Origin: Allofournierella sp.
GTDB lineage: Bacteria > Bacillota > Clostridia > Oscillospirales > Ruminococcaceae
Length of the DNA stretch: 62,078 nt
Direction of reading: 5' to 3'
NCBI GenBank assembly: GCA_020025635.1
Contig: JAHHRU010000013.1
Location: 1 to 62,078, forward strand
Position numbers and translations under genes: made by a program. Positions 24,731 through 32,893 of the stretch are shown piece by piece. How positions within the stretch are numbered: the first letter of the stretch is position 1; each line of letters starts with the position of its first letter. The notes under the pieces are model-generated. The model searched no databases, was not told the origin of the DNA, and saw only the letters and a program-made list of their open reading frames with translations.

Positions 24731-26212
24731 ATGAGTGAAAAAAAGAAGCATCAGCCCAACATCCTGCTGATCGTGGCGGATGAATTCCGCGGCGACTGCA
24801 TGGGCTTCAGGGGCCATCCCGACGTAAAGACCCCCTATCTGGATTCCCTTGCCGCCACCGGCGTCTCCTTCGACAATGCCCAAAGCTGCTGCCCCAGCTG
24901 TGTGCCCGCCCGTGCGGTGATGTACACCGGCCTTTCCCCCCGCCACTGCGGCCGGGTGGGCTATCAGGACCGGGTCCGCTGGGATTACCCCCACACCATC
25001 GCGGGCGAGCTTGCCCGTGCGGGCTACTATACCCAGTGCGTGGGCAAGATGCACGTTTTCCCGGACCGCAGCCTTCAGGGCTTCCACAACATCGAGCTGC
25101 ACGACGGCTACCTGCATGAGTCCCGCTACCCCAATGTTCCCTACGGCGAAAACCAGCTTTACATCGACGATTATTTCCACTGGCTCAAAACAGAGCTTGG
25201 TGCCGATGCGGATGTGACCACCGCCGGCCTTGACTGCAACTCCTGGGTGTGCCGCCCCTGGCAGTACGCCGAAAAATATCACCCCACCAACTGGGTCACC
25301 GACCGCAGCATCGACTTTCTGCGCCGGCGTGACCCGGACAAGCCCTTCTTCCTCATGGCCAGCTATGTGCGCCCCCACGCCCCCTACGATGCCCCCCAGT
25401 ATTACTTCGACCTTTATAAGGATAAAGAGCTGCGCCCACCCCTTGTGGGCGACTGGGACGACCGGGAAGAGCTTGCCAGGATGGGCCGCATCTTCAACAA
25501 CTCCACCGGCCCCTCGGACCCCGAGCTCATCCGCCAGCAGCAGATCGGCTATTACGCCTGCATCACCCATCTGGACCACCAGATCGGCCGCCTGATGGTC
25601 TCCCTCATCGAGAACCGCCTGATGGATGACACCATCATCCTGTTCACCTCCGACCACGGCGAGCTGCTTTCGGACCATGCCCTCTGCCGCAAGAGCCGGG
25701 CCTATCAGGGCTCTGCCAACATCCCGTTCATCATCTCCGGCCCCGAATCCCTCATCGGCCCTTACCGGGGCCGGCGCTCCGACGCTATGGCCGAGCTGCG
25801 GGACCTGATGCCCACCCTGCTTTCCATGGCGGGCGAAGACCCCCACTCGGTTCCCACCGACGGCGAGGACCTTCTTTCCGATGCCATCGACCGTCGCCCC
25901 TACATCCACGGCGAGCACATCGCCGGCCCCGGCGGCCGGGATTCCGGCCAGTGGATCGTGACCCGCACCGATAAGTTCATCTGGTACACCCAAACCGGCG
26001 AAGAGCAGTATTTCGACCTTGCAAAGGACCCGGGCGAGACCCACAACGCCATCCACGATGCCGAATACGCCCAGCGCATCGACACCCTGCGCACCACCCT
26101 CATCCGGGAGCTTTCCGGCCGTGAGGAAGGCTTCACCGACGGCACCCGCCTCATCACCGGCCGCCCGCAGAACCCCTGCCTTTCCCATTTTGACCCCGAA
26201 TGCCGGGATTGA
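24731..26212 (+). CDS. Cys-type sulfatase, probably cytoplasmic
   Basis: The 493-aa protein has the alkaline-phosphatase-superfamily sulfatase layout: metal ligand D17 in LIVADEFRGD, modification site C57-V-P-A-R61, a GKMHVF block, and the second metal motif FTSDHGELLSDH. The Cys must be oxidised to formylglycine; in anaerobes this is done by a radical-SAM maturase, not found in the window. No signal peptide is seen, so it should remove sulfate from an imported sulfated sugar. AAAGGAAGG precedes the ATG. Substrate is likely a sulfated HexNAc or uronic acid unit given the GH20 neighbour, an inference. Confidence 0.92.
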   Translation: MSEKKKHQPNILLIVADEFRGDCMGFRGHPDVKTPYLDSLAATGVSFDNAQSCCPSCVPARAVMYTGLSPRHCGRVGYQDRVRWDYPHTIAGELARAGYYTQCVGKMHVFPDRSLQGFHNIELHDGYLHESRYPNVPYGENQLYIDDYFHWLKTELGADADVTTAGLDCNSWVCRPWQYAEKYHPTNWVTDRSIDFLRRRDPDKPFFLMASYVRPHAPYDAPQYYFDLYKDKELRPPLVGDWDDREELARMGRIFNNSTGPSDPELIRQQQIGYYACITHLDHQIGRLMVSLIENRLMDDTIILFTSDHGELLSDHALCRKSRAYQGSANIPFIISGPESLIGPYRGRRSDAMAELRDLMPTLLSMAGEDPHSVPTDGEDLLSDAIDRRPYIHGEHIAGPGGRDSGQWIVTRTDKFIWYTQTGEEQYFDLAKDPGETHNAIHDAEYAQRIDTLRTTLIRELSGREEGFTDGTRLITGRPQNPCLSHFDPECRD

Positions 26213-26248
26213 TTATTCCATTTTGTATAATTTTCTGCTATAATACAG

Positions 26249-26284
26249 AAAAGAAGGCTTTTCTTGCCGGAAAGGCCTTCTTTT
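26249..26284 (+). terminator. terminator after the sulfatase gene
   Basis: GAAGGCTTTTC pairs with GGAAAGGCCTTC, followed by TTTT. An extended -10 motif (TG-C-TATAAT, 26236-26244) lies immediately before it. Confidence 0.75.
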
Positions 26285-26349
26285 CCAAGGCAGGGGCCCT
26301 GCCCCCTTTGCTTTTTCATCCACTTTGTTTAACGCTTTGCATTTTCGCA

Positions 26350-26378
26350 TTGACAAGCCTTTGGCCCGATGCTATTTT
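26350..26378 (+). promoter_or_regulatory. strong promoter of the Gfo/Idh/MocA gene
   Basis: TTGACA (26350-26355) and TATTTT (26373-26378) are 17 bp apart, with TG-C before the -10 box. Confidence 0.75.
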
Positions 26379-26455
26379 AGAAACTAGTTTGCCTTTTTGA
26401 AAGGCGCCGGGGAAAACCCGCAAAGGGAAAAACCCACAAAAAAGGAGAAAGAAAT

Positions 26456-27694
26456 ATGAAACAGATCACTGCCATCCTGATCGGTGCCGGTGCACGCGGT
26501 CAGATCTATGCCCGCTACGCAAAGCAGCATCCCGAAGAGCTGAAGATCGTGGCCGTGGCCGAGCCCAAGGCCGAGCGCCGGGAAAAGTTCTGCCGGGAAT
26601 ACGGCATCGATCTTTCGGCCCAGTACGATGACTGGGCCCAGATCCTGGCCCAGCCCAAGCTGGCCGATGCCGCCCTCATCGCCACTTTGGACGACCAGCA
26701 CACCGGCCCCGCCGTGAAAGCGCTGGAGCTGGGCTATCATGTGCTTTTGGAAAAGCCCATGAGCAACAAGGAAGACGAGTGCCGGGCCATTGCCGAGGCC
26801 GCAAAAAAGAGCGGTGCCGTCCTTTCTGTGTGCCATGTGCTGCGCTACACCCCCTTCTTCCGCACCGTGAAGCGGCTTCTGGATGAGGGCACTCTGGGTG
26901 AGGTCGCCTCCATCTCCATGATCGAGAACGTGGCCTACTGGCACTATGCCCACAGCTATGTGCGGGGCAACTGGCGCAACGAGGCCGAGTCCAGCAACAT
27001 GCTGCTTGCCAAGAGCTGCCATGATATGGACATCATCGTGTGGCTGATGGGCCGGCCCTGCCGCTGGGTGAACAGCTTCGGCAGCCTGCAGTACTTCAAT
27101 GCGGCCCACGCCCCCGAGGGTGCCGCCCTGCGCTGCTCCGACGGCTGCCCCCACGCAAAGGAATGCGTTTACGAAGACCGCAAGCTTTACCTCACCGGCA
27201 ACACCGAATGGCCGGTGGATATGCTCACCACCGACCTGACCCCCGCCGGCATCGAAAAGGCCCTGCGGGAAGGCCCCTACGGCCGCTGTGTTTACCACTG
27301 CGACAATGACGTGGTAGACCGCCAGGTGGTCAACCTGGAATTCGAGGGCGGCGCGGTGGCCAGCTTCACCATGACCCCCTTCACCGGCGACTGCACCCGC
27401 ATGATCCGCATCACCGGCACCGCCGGCGACCTGGAGGGCAACCTGGACAAAAACACCCTCACCCTGCACCGCTTCGGCCATGAGGCCGAAACCGTGGACG
27501 TGCCCGTGCCCGAAGAAAACAACACCTACGGCCACGCCGGCGGCGACTATTACCTCATGAAGGACTTTGTGCGTGCCGTTCAGGGCGCTGCCGACAACCA
27601 GACCGACGCTTCGGTTTCCCTGGCAAGCCATCTCATCTGCTTTGCGGCCGAAAAGTCCCGCCACGAAAAGATCACCGTTCCCCTCGAGCTGTGA
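26456..27694 (+). CDS. Gfo/Idh/MocA family oxidoreductase
   Basis: The 412-aa protein has an N-terminal Rossmann domain (IGAGARGQIYARYA, acidic residue in VAEPKAER) and the family EKP motif (LLEKPMSNKEDE, ~98-109). A C-terminal alpha/beta domain follows, with H in SCHDMDIIVW. A Cys-rich insert (CSDGCPHAKEC, ~220-232) could bind a metal. The group includes sugar dehydrogenases and the NAD-dependent glycosidases of GH109, which cleave alpha-GalNAc. It has its own strong promoter. The location next to sulfatase and GH20 suggests a role in amino-sugar breakdown. Confidence 0.88.
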   Translation: MKQITAILIGAGARGQIYARYAKQHPEELKIVAVAEPKAERREKFCREYGIDLSAQYDDWAQILAQPKLADAALIATLDDQHTGPAVKALELGYHVLLEKPMSNKEDECRAIAEAAKKSGAVLSVCHVLRYTPFFRTVKRLLDEGTLGEVASISMIENVAYWHYAHSYVRGNWRNEAESSNMLLAKSCHDMDIIVWLMGRPCRWVNSFGSLQYFNAAHAPEGAALRCSDGCPHAKECVYEDRKLYLTGNTEWPVDMLTTDLTPAGIEKALREGPYGRCVYHCDNDVVDRQVVNLEFEGGAVASFTMTPFTGDCTRMIRITGTAGDLEGNLDKNTLTLHRFGHEAETVDVPVPEENNTYGHAGGDYYLMKDFVRAVQGAADNQTDASVSLASHLICFAAEKSRHEKITVPLEL

Positions 27695-27717
27695 TTTTTT
27701 CCCTGCCCGTTTTTTCC

Positions 27718-27740
27718 GGGGCCCCGAAAAGGGCCCCGGT
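27718..27740. repeat. left copy of a 23-bp hairpin flanking element copy 3
   Basis: The hairpin GGGGCCCC-GAAA-AGGGCCCCGGT is repeated exactly, all 23 bp, at 27990-28012 on the other side of the element. Confidence 0.9.
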
Positions 27741-27742
27741 CA

Positions 27743-27984
27743 GCTTGTAGATAAACCCCAATTCGGAAATACGGATGCAATAAAATACGTTCTCATTCAC
27801 GGGCATGTACCGGGAATGAGAACACCCTGACAGAAAAAAGGCCCTGTTTTGTGTGCGCAGTGCGCAAAACAGGGCCTTTTTTCGCCGGAAAGGAGTACTG
27901 AGGGAAACCGGGAAGCAGCTTTTGCGCTGTGCGCAAAATGTGCGCCCGGTGTCCTTCAGAGGCTGTCGAACTTTTTCGACAGCC
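27743..27984 (+). repeat. intergenic repeat element, copy 3 (full, 242 bp)
   Basis: Full copy and the best reference. Stem 1 is 27789-27798 with 27814-27823. Stem 2 is 27834-27851 with 27865-27882, with A- and T-runs giving a two-way terminator shape. Stem 3 is 27898-27912 with 27945-27959 (14 of 15 paired) and encloses hairpin 27920-27927/27931-27938. Stem 4 is 27960-27970 with 27975-27985. It lies between the oxidoreductase and acyltransferase genes, both on the plus strand. Confidence 0.95.
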
Positions 27985-27989
27985 TGTCT

Positions 27990-28019
27990 GGGGCCCCGAA
28001 AAGGGCCCCGGTTTTTTTA
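27990..28019 (+). terminator. terminator hairpin right of element copy 3
   Basis: An exact copy of the 23-bp hairpin at 27718, here followed by TTTTTTT, making it a complete intrinsic terminator for the oxidoreductase transcript. Confidence 0.88.
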
Positions 28020-28049
28020 CACTTTTTTAAAAGTGTTTTTCAAAGGGTG

Positions 28050-28058
28050 TGCTATAAT
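28050..28058 (+). promoter_or_regulatory. extended -10 promoter of the acyltransferase gene
   Basis: TG-C-TATAAT (28050-28058) has a perfect -10 and extension; no good -35 box is seen. Confidence 0.6.
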
Positions 28059-28089
28059 AAGAAAAACTTTTTCAAAAGGAGGTTTTTTC

Positions 28090-29154
28090 GTGCCCAAACC
28101 TGCCGGTTCCAAACGGGACCTTCTGCATCTGGAACTGCTGCGGCTGCTGGCCATCTATCTTGTTTTGTTCAACCACTCCGGCGATGCAGGTTTTTCGTAT
28201 TACACCATCGCCCAGACCCAGGCGGGTAAGCTTCTGAGCCTGTTTTTTTCGCTGTTCGATAAAATTGCCGTGCCGCTGTTTTTCATGATCTCCGGCGCGC
28301 TCCTGCTGGAAAAAGAAGAGAGCCTTGTCCAGCTTTTCCGCCGCCGTGTGCTCAAATTCGTCCTTTCCCTCACCGTGTTCACCGGCTTTTACCTTTTGTT
28401 TTTCCACTTTGCCGACGGCTCCCCCCTCACCCTTTCGGATCTTTGGCTCAATTTCTACTCCCGGGGCGCAAGCTCTTCCAGCTGGTTTTTCTACGCCTAT
28501 CTTTCCTTTCTTGTGTTCCTGCCGCTGCTGCGCCCGCTGGCCCGCAGCCTGCAGACCCGGCATTTTTTGTATCTGGCGGCGCTTCAGCTGCTCTTTTCCG
28601 GGTTCATTCCGCTGGCTGAACAGTTCCTCACCGGCGGCGAATACCGGCTCAACCCCAATTTTTATCTGCCGCTGCTGTTCCTCACGGTGTTTTTCCCGCT
28701 GATGGGCCATTTCCTTGAGCGGGTGCTGGATATTGAAGCCATCCGCGGCCGGCATCTTCTGGCAATGGCCCTTCTTTCCGTGGGGGTGCTGGTGTTGAGC
28801 GAAGCCGCTACTCTTTCGGAAATGGCCCTTACCGGCGAGGCCCGCCAGACCTATTTCCCCTGCATGACCACCCTTCCCGCCGCCACCGTCTACCTTGCCT
28901 GCAAAAAGCTGTTTGCAAAGCGGCCCCTTTCGGGCCTTCCCGCCCGGCTGCTGGCCAGGGCCGGCTGTGCCGCCTTCGGCGTTTATTTCTTTGACCCGCT
29001 GCTGCGCAGCCTTACCCGCCCGGTATATCAGGCGTTTGTGCCTTATCTCGGCGTATGGCCATCCGCCCTTGTGTGGACAGCCGCCGCCCTTCTGCTGGGC
29101 CTTTTGGCCGTTTCCCTTTTCAAGAAGATCCCGGGTGTTCGGTATCTTTTGTAA
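28090..29154 (+). CDS. membrane acyltransferase family 3 protein, GTG start
   Basis: The 354-aa protein has about ten membrane segments and the acyltransferase-3 N-terminal signature (HLELLRLLAIYLVLFNHSG, with the conserved late His of the family). Such proteins O-acetylate or O-acylate cell-surface polysaccharides. The start is GTG at 28090, seven bases after a strong AAAAGGAGG; the longer reading frame upstream runs through the repeat element and is rejected. It is followed closely by the exported protein gene at 29176, a probable operon. Confidence 0.82.
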   Translation: MPKPAGSKRDLLHLELLRLLAIYLVLFNHSGDAGFSYYTIAQTQAGKLLSLFFSLFDKIAVPLFFMISGALLLEKEESLVQLFRRRVLKFVLSLTVFTGFYLLFFHFADGSPLTLSDLWLNFYSRGASSSSWFFYAYLSFLVFLPLLRPLARSLQTRHFLYLAALQLLFSGFIPLAEQFLTGGEYRLNPNFYLPLLFLTVFFPLMGHFLERVLDIEAIRGRHLLAMALLSVGVLVLSEAATLSEMALTGEARQTYFPCMTTLPAATVYLACKKLFAKRPLSGLPARLLARAGCAAFGVYFFDPLLRSLTRPVYQAFVPYLGVWPSALVWTAAALLLGLLAVSLFKKIPGVRYLL

Positions 29155-29175
29155 ACTCAAAAAACGAGGTGTAAA

Positions 29176-29628
29176 ATGAAACGAATCCTTTCCGTGCTGA
29201 TTTTGCTTGCCGCGCTGGTTCTGGCCGGTGTTTTGGGTTATCGGTATCTGGGCCCGGTGCTGGCCGAAAAGCTTGCCGGCACTTCCGGCCAAAGCGAAAG
29301 CGGGCAGCCCGCCTCCCGGCCCCAGAGCGAGCCTTCTTCCCAAAGTGAGCCCGCTTCCCAAAGCGAAGCGCCCGCCCTCTCCTCCCTGCTGCCCCTTCTG
29401 CCCGAAGAGCTCCAGCAGAAGGCCTCCCGGATGCTGGAAGGCATCTCTGCCGAAGACCAGGACCGTGCCTTTGAGATCCTCAGCGAAAACGTTTCGGTGA
29501 GCGATCTTTCCGGCCTTTTGGAAAATTTCCAGAACGGCGACACCCAGGCCCTCAAGGACTACGCCCTCTCCCATTTCAGCGAAGAGGAGCTGGCAGAGCT
29601 GAAAAGCCTTTACGAAAAAAACAGCTGA
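29176..29628 (+). CDS. exported or membrane-anchored protein with Ser/Gln/Pro linker
   Basis: The 150-aa protein has one N-terminal hydrophobic segment (~4-22), a Ser/Gln/Glu/Pro linker (~38-66) and a mostly helical C-terminal domain with repeated short helices around 67-148. No lipobox cysteine is present, so it is anchored by the helix or released. GAGGTG precedes the ATG, 21 bp after the acyltransferase stop. Family not recognised. A terminator follows. Confidence 0.6.
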   Translation: MKRILSVLILLAALVLAGVLGYRYLGPVLAEKLAGTSGQSESGQPASRPQSEPSSQSEPASQSEAPALSSLLPLLPEELQQKASRMLEGISAEDQDRAFEILSENVSVSDLSGLLENFQNGDTQALKDYALSHFSEEELAELKSLYEKNS

Positions 29629-29635
29629 CGCCCCT

Positions 29636-29662
29636 GCCGCCCCGTTTGGGAGCGGCTTTTTT
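29636..29662 (+). terminator. intrinsic terminator
   Basis: GCCGC...GCGGC stem followed by TTTTTT. Confidence 0.8.
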
Positions 29663-29670
29663 GCGCCCTC

Positions 29671-29699
29671 TTGCAACCTTTTTCCGGTTCTGCTATATT
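29671..29699 (+). promoter_or_regulatory. promoter of the MutS-like gene pair
   Basis: TTGCAA (29671-29676) and TATATT (29694-29699) are 17 bp apart with TG-C before the -10 box. Confidence 0.75.
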
Positions 29700-29736
29700 G
29701 AAATCACCGATTTTAAAGATAAGGGAGTGTTCCGTT

Positions 29737-31290
29737 TTGTCCGTCAGCATCCTGTTCGACACCCCGGAAAAGGCGGCCCGGCCGCTGGCCCAGCAGCCCC
29801 CCGCCTTTTTTGTTGACCTGGCCCTTGACCGCATCTGTGAAGCCGCGGCCGCCGGCTGCGCCCTTGTGGACCTGCGCCCGTTTTTCTACACCCCGCTTTC
29901 CGACCCCGCCTGTGTGCGCTACCGCCAGCAGGTCCTGCAGGATCTGGATGAGCCGGAGCTCTGCTTCCGGCTGCGCCGGGCCACCAATGCCCTTTTGGTT
30001 TTGGAGCAGCGCCGGGCCGAAGCCGAAGCGGACCTTACTGATTCCATGAGCGGCCGGAACGATTTCATGACCCGCTGCCGCTGTGTGCATCTGGCGGGCC
30101 GGTACGCCGCCGCCCTGAAAGAGCTGCTTTCGGATTTTGAGGCCCTTAATCCCCGTTCCCCCGGCCTTTGCGCCTTTTGGCAGCAGCTTTCGGCCCTGTG
30201 CTCCTCGCCGGAATTTCTGGCCATGCAGGCCGAAGCGGCCCGGCTGGAAGAAGGCCTTCTTTCCGTCTCCTGCACCATGCTCATCCGGGACGGCACCTTC
30301 CGCCTGCGGCCCTTTGAGGGCGAAGCGGACATCAACGGGGAGGTCCGCCGCCTGTTTTCCCGCTTTGGAGAAAAGGACGGCCCGGCCCGCAGCTTCCGCC
30401 AGCCCACCGATGCCACCGAGCACATGATCGACGCCCAGCTTCTGGGCATGGTCAGCCGCTGGAACAAGCCCCTTTTTGCGGACATCGACTCCTTCTGCAA
30501 AAAATATCTGCACTTTTTCGAGGAAGGGGTGCTGCGCTTTTGCAAAGAGGCCCAGTTCTATCTCTGCTGGCAGGCCCTCACCGCCCCCCTCAAGGAGCGG
30601 GGCCTTGCCTTCTGCTATCCGGCTTTGGACGAGGCCCCCGGCCATGCGGGCTGTGAAAAGCTTTTCGATCTGGCCCTTGGCCTGCGGCTCTGGCGGGAAG
30701 AAAAGCTGCCGGTCACCAGCAGCTTTTCGCTGGATGACCCGGAGCGGGTGCTGGTCATCACCGGCCCGAACCAGGGCGGCAAAACCACCTTCACCCGGGC
30801 CATCGGCCAGCTTTATTACCTCACCGCCCTGGGCTGCTCGGTGCCGGGCCGCAGTGCCCGGCTGCATCTGGCCGACGGCATCTATACCCACTTCAACCGG
30901 GAAGAGGACCTTTCCACCCTTTCCAGCCGCCTGCAGGAAGAGCTGGTCCGCCTGCACGGCATCCTCTCAAAAGCAGGGCCTCAAAGCCTTGTGCTCATCA
31001 ACGAGATTTTCGCCTCCACCACCTTGGAGGACGGCTTGTGGCTGGGGCGCAAAATGATGGAAGCCCTTGGCCGCATCGGCTGCACCGCCGTGTGCGTCAC
31101 CTTTCTGGATGAGCTTTCCGCCTTTGATGAGCACACCGTGAGCATGACCAGCGCCGTGGACCCGGCCGACCCGGCCCGGCGCACCTTTGAGATCCGCCGC
31201 CGCCCGGCCGACGGCATGGCCTATGCGGGCAGTCTGGCCCAGAAATACCACCTCACCGAAGAGGAACTGAACAGGAGGCTTTGCCGATGA
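29737..31290 (+). CDS. MutS-family ATPase without mismatch domain, first of pair, TTG start
   Basis: The 517-aa protein lacks the N-terminal mismatch-binding domain. It shows a helical lever/core region (~40-330) and a C-terminal MutS ATPase (~335-510) with Walker A GPNQGGKTT. Its Walker B has Asn in place of the usual Asp (LVLINEIFASTT). TTG at 29737 is nine bases after AAGGGAG; no ATG fits. The next gene is a paralogue whose ATG overlaps this stop codon, so both are made together and may form a heterodimer. Role unknown: MutS-like proteins of this sort may act in recombination or DNA-structure recognition rather than mismatch repair. Confidence 0.82.
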   Translation: MSVSILFDTPEKAARPLAQQPPAFFVDLALDRICEAAAAGCALVDLRPFFYTPLSDPACVRYRQQVLQDLDEPELCFRLRRATNALLVLEQRRAEAEADLTDSMSGRNDFMTRCRCVHLAGRYAAALKELLSDFEALNPRSPGLCAFWQQLSALCSSPEFLAMQAEAARLEEGLLSVSCTMLIRDGTFRLRPFEGEADINGEVRRLFSRFGEKDGPARSFRQPTDATEHMIDAQLLGMVSRWNKPLFADIDSFCKKYLHFFEEGVLRFCKEAQFYLCWQALTAPLKERGLAFCYPALDEAPGHAGCEKLFDLALGLRLWREEKLPVTSSFSLDDPERVLVITGPNQGGKTTFTRAIGQLYYLTALGCSVPGRSARLHLADGIYTHFNREEDLSTLSSRLQEELVRLHGILSKAGPQSLVLINEIFASTTLEDGLWLGRKMMEALGRIGCTAVCVTFLDELSAFDEHTVSMTSAVDPADPARRTFEIRRRPADGMAYAGSLAQKYHLTEEELNRRLCR

Positions 31291-32759
31291 AGGTCCGTTT
31301 GCTGTTTGCCCACCGCCCCTTTGATGCGGCGGCCCCCCTTGCCTTCGGCGCGCAGGAGCTTTGCTCCGATTTAGAGCTTGCGCCGGTCTTTTCCGCCATG
31401 GCCGGGCAGGACCCGGTCATTGAACAGTCGGCAAGGGCGGTGCTCCTTGCCCCCCTCACCGACCGGGACGACATCCTTTACCGCCAGCGGGTGCTGGCCG
31501 ACTGCATGGCCCACCCGGATGCGGTGCGCCGCCTTTATGAAATTTCCTGCCGGGCGCTGGCCGGCTGCCAAAAGGGCGACTGGTGGGATTCCTCCGATTT
31601 TGCGCCCGGCGTTTTCGCCGCCGCCGTGGAGCTGCTCACCGGCTTCCTTGCCCACCTTCGGGACCTGCGGGAGGTCTGCCAGAAAAGCCGCCCGCTCTTT
31701 TCCTCCGAGGGCTTCACCGCCCTTTTCGATGAGGTGCTCTCTCAGGTGGACACGGCCTTTTTAAAGGAGGCCGCCCGCCTTCTGGACGACCTGCAGTTCA
31801 AAGGCGGCATCGTGGTGGGCATGCGCCTTGGCCCCGACAGCCGCACCGAAAATTACACCCTTCTGCGGCAGGACCCCCAGAAGTCCTGGCTCAAATGGAA
31901 GCTTGCCCCCGGCTACACCCCCAACGCCTGGGACTACAACGCCATCCGGGACCTGAACAACCGGCGGGACCGTGCCATGACCGCCAGCGTGCAGGTGCTG
32001 GTGAACGCCGCCAGCCGCATCACCGATTTTTTTGCGGCCTTGCAGGCGGAGCTTGCCTTTTATGTGGGTGCGCTTTCGCTGAAGGACCGGCTCTCTTCTC
32101 TGGATGTGCCGGTGTGCCTGCCCGAATTCTGCCAAAAGGGCACCCTGCTGCGCTCTTTCCAGGGCCTGCGGGACGTGAGCCTCTGCCTTACCCTTTCGGG
32201 CCCCGTGGTGCCCACCGCCCTGCGGGCGGAAAACAAGCCCCTCATTGTGGTCACCGGAGCCAACCGGGGCGGCAAAACCACCTTCCTGCGCAGCCTGGGC
32301 CAAAGCCAGCTGATGGCCCAGGCGGGGCTTTTCACCGTCAGCAGCCGGTGCACCCTGCCGCTGGTGCCGGGCATCTTCACCCACTTCTGCCGGGAGGAGG
32401 ACGCCTCCCTTTCCAGCGGCAAGCTGGACGAAGAACTGCGCCGGATGGATGCCATCGTGGACAAGCTCACCCCCGGGGCGCTGGTGCTGTTCAACGAATC
32501 CTTTGCCTCCACCAACGAGCGGGAGGGCTCGGCCCTCTGCCGGCAGATCTCCCGGGCGCTGGTCCAAAACGGCATCGAAACGGTATTCGTTACCCACCAG
32601 TTCGCCTTTGCCGCCCTCTGCCGGAAAGAGGACCCCGCCCGCAGCCTGTTCCTGCGGGCCCCCCGCCTTGCGGATGGCTCCCGCAGCTTTGTCATTGAAG
32701 AGGGCGAGCCCCTGCAGACCGCCTTCGGAGCCGACCTTTACCACCAGATCTTCGGATGA
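31287..32759 (+). CDS. MutS-family ATPase without mismatch domain, second of pair
   Basis: The 490-aa paralogue of the previous protein has the same layout, with Walker A GANRGGKTT (~330) and a Walker B of the same altered type (LVLFNESFASTN). AGGAGG lies eight bases before the ATG, which overlaps the upstream stop as ATGA. Both proteins keep the T-F-L/T-R helix after Walker A and a THF-REED segment, so duplication then divergence is likely. A bidirectional terminator follows. Confidence 0.82.
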   Translation: MKVRLLFAHRPFDAAAPLAFGAQELCSDLELAPVFSAMAGQDPVIEQSARAVLLAPLTDRDDILYRQRVLADCMAHPDAVRRLYEISCRALAGCQKGDWWDSSDFAPGVFAAAVELLTGFLAHLRDLREVCQKSRPLFSSEGFTALFDEVLSQVDTAFLKEAARLLDDLQFKGGIVVGMRLGPDSRTENYTLLRQDPQKSWLKWKLAPGYTPNAWDYNAIRDLNNRRDRAMTASVQVLVNAASRITDFFAALQAELAFYVGALSLKDRLSSLDVPVCLPEFCQKGTLLRSFQGLRDVSLCLTLSGPVVPTALRAENKPLIVVTGANRGGKTTFLRSLGQSQLMAQAGLFTVSSRCTLPLVPGIFTHFCREEDASLSSGKLDEELRRMDAIVDKLTPGALVLFNESFASTNEREGSALCRQISRALVQNGIETVFVTHQFAFAALCRKEDPARSLFLRAPRLADGSRSFVIEEGEPLQTAFGADLYHQIFG

Positions 32760-32761
32760 AC

Positions 32762-32807
32762 AAAAAAACGCCGCCTTCCCCGGGAAATAGGAAAGCGGCG
32801 TTTTTTG
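32762..32807. terminator. bidirectional terminator between MutS pair and MMPL partner
   Basis: An A-run with CGCCGCCTT pairs with AAAGCGGCG and a T-run. It serves the MutS-like pair on the plus strand and the MMPL operon on the minus strand. A further GGCCCCCG/CGGGGGCC pairing lies in 32828-32870. Confidence 0.85.
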
Positions 32808-32893
32808 TTTAACCCAAAGCCTTTGGCCCCCGTTTTGCATCGGGCAGTACGCAAGGCGGGGGCCTTTGGCCTTTTTAGGGGGAAAACCGTGAT

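Noticed and set aside
17914..28229. Similar short ORFs inside element copies 2-4, containing a common SPERSTEGNRE segment
   Set aside because: They follow from near-identity of the elements, use no consistent ribosome site, and lie across strong hairpins; the frame has no support in copy 5.
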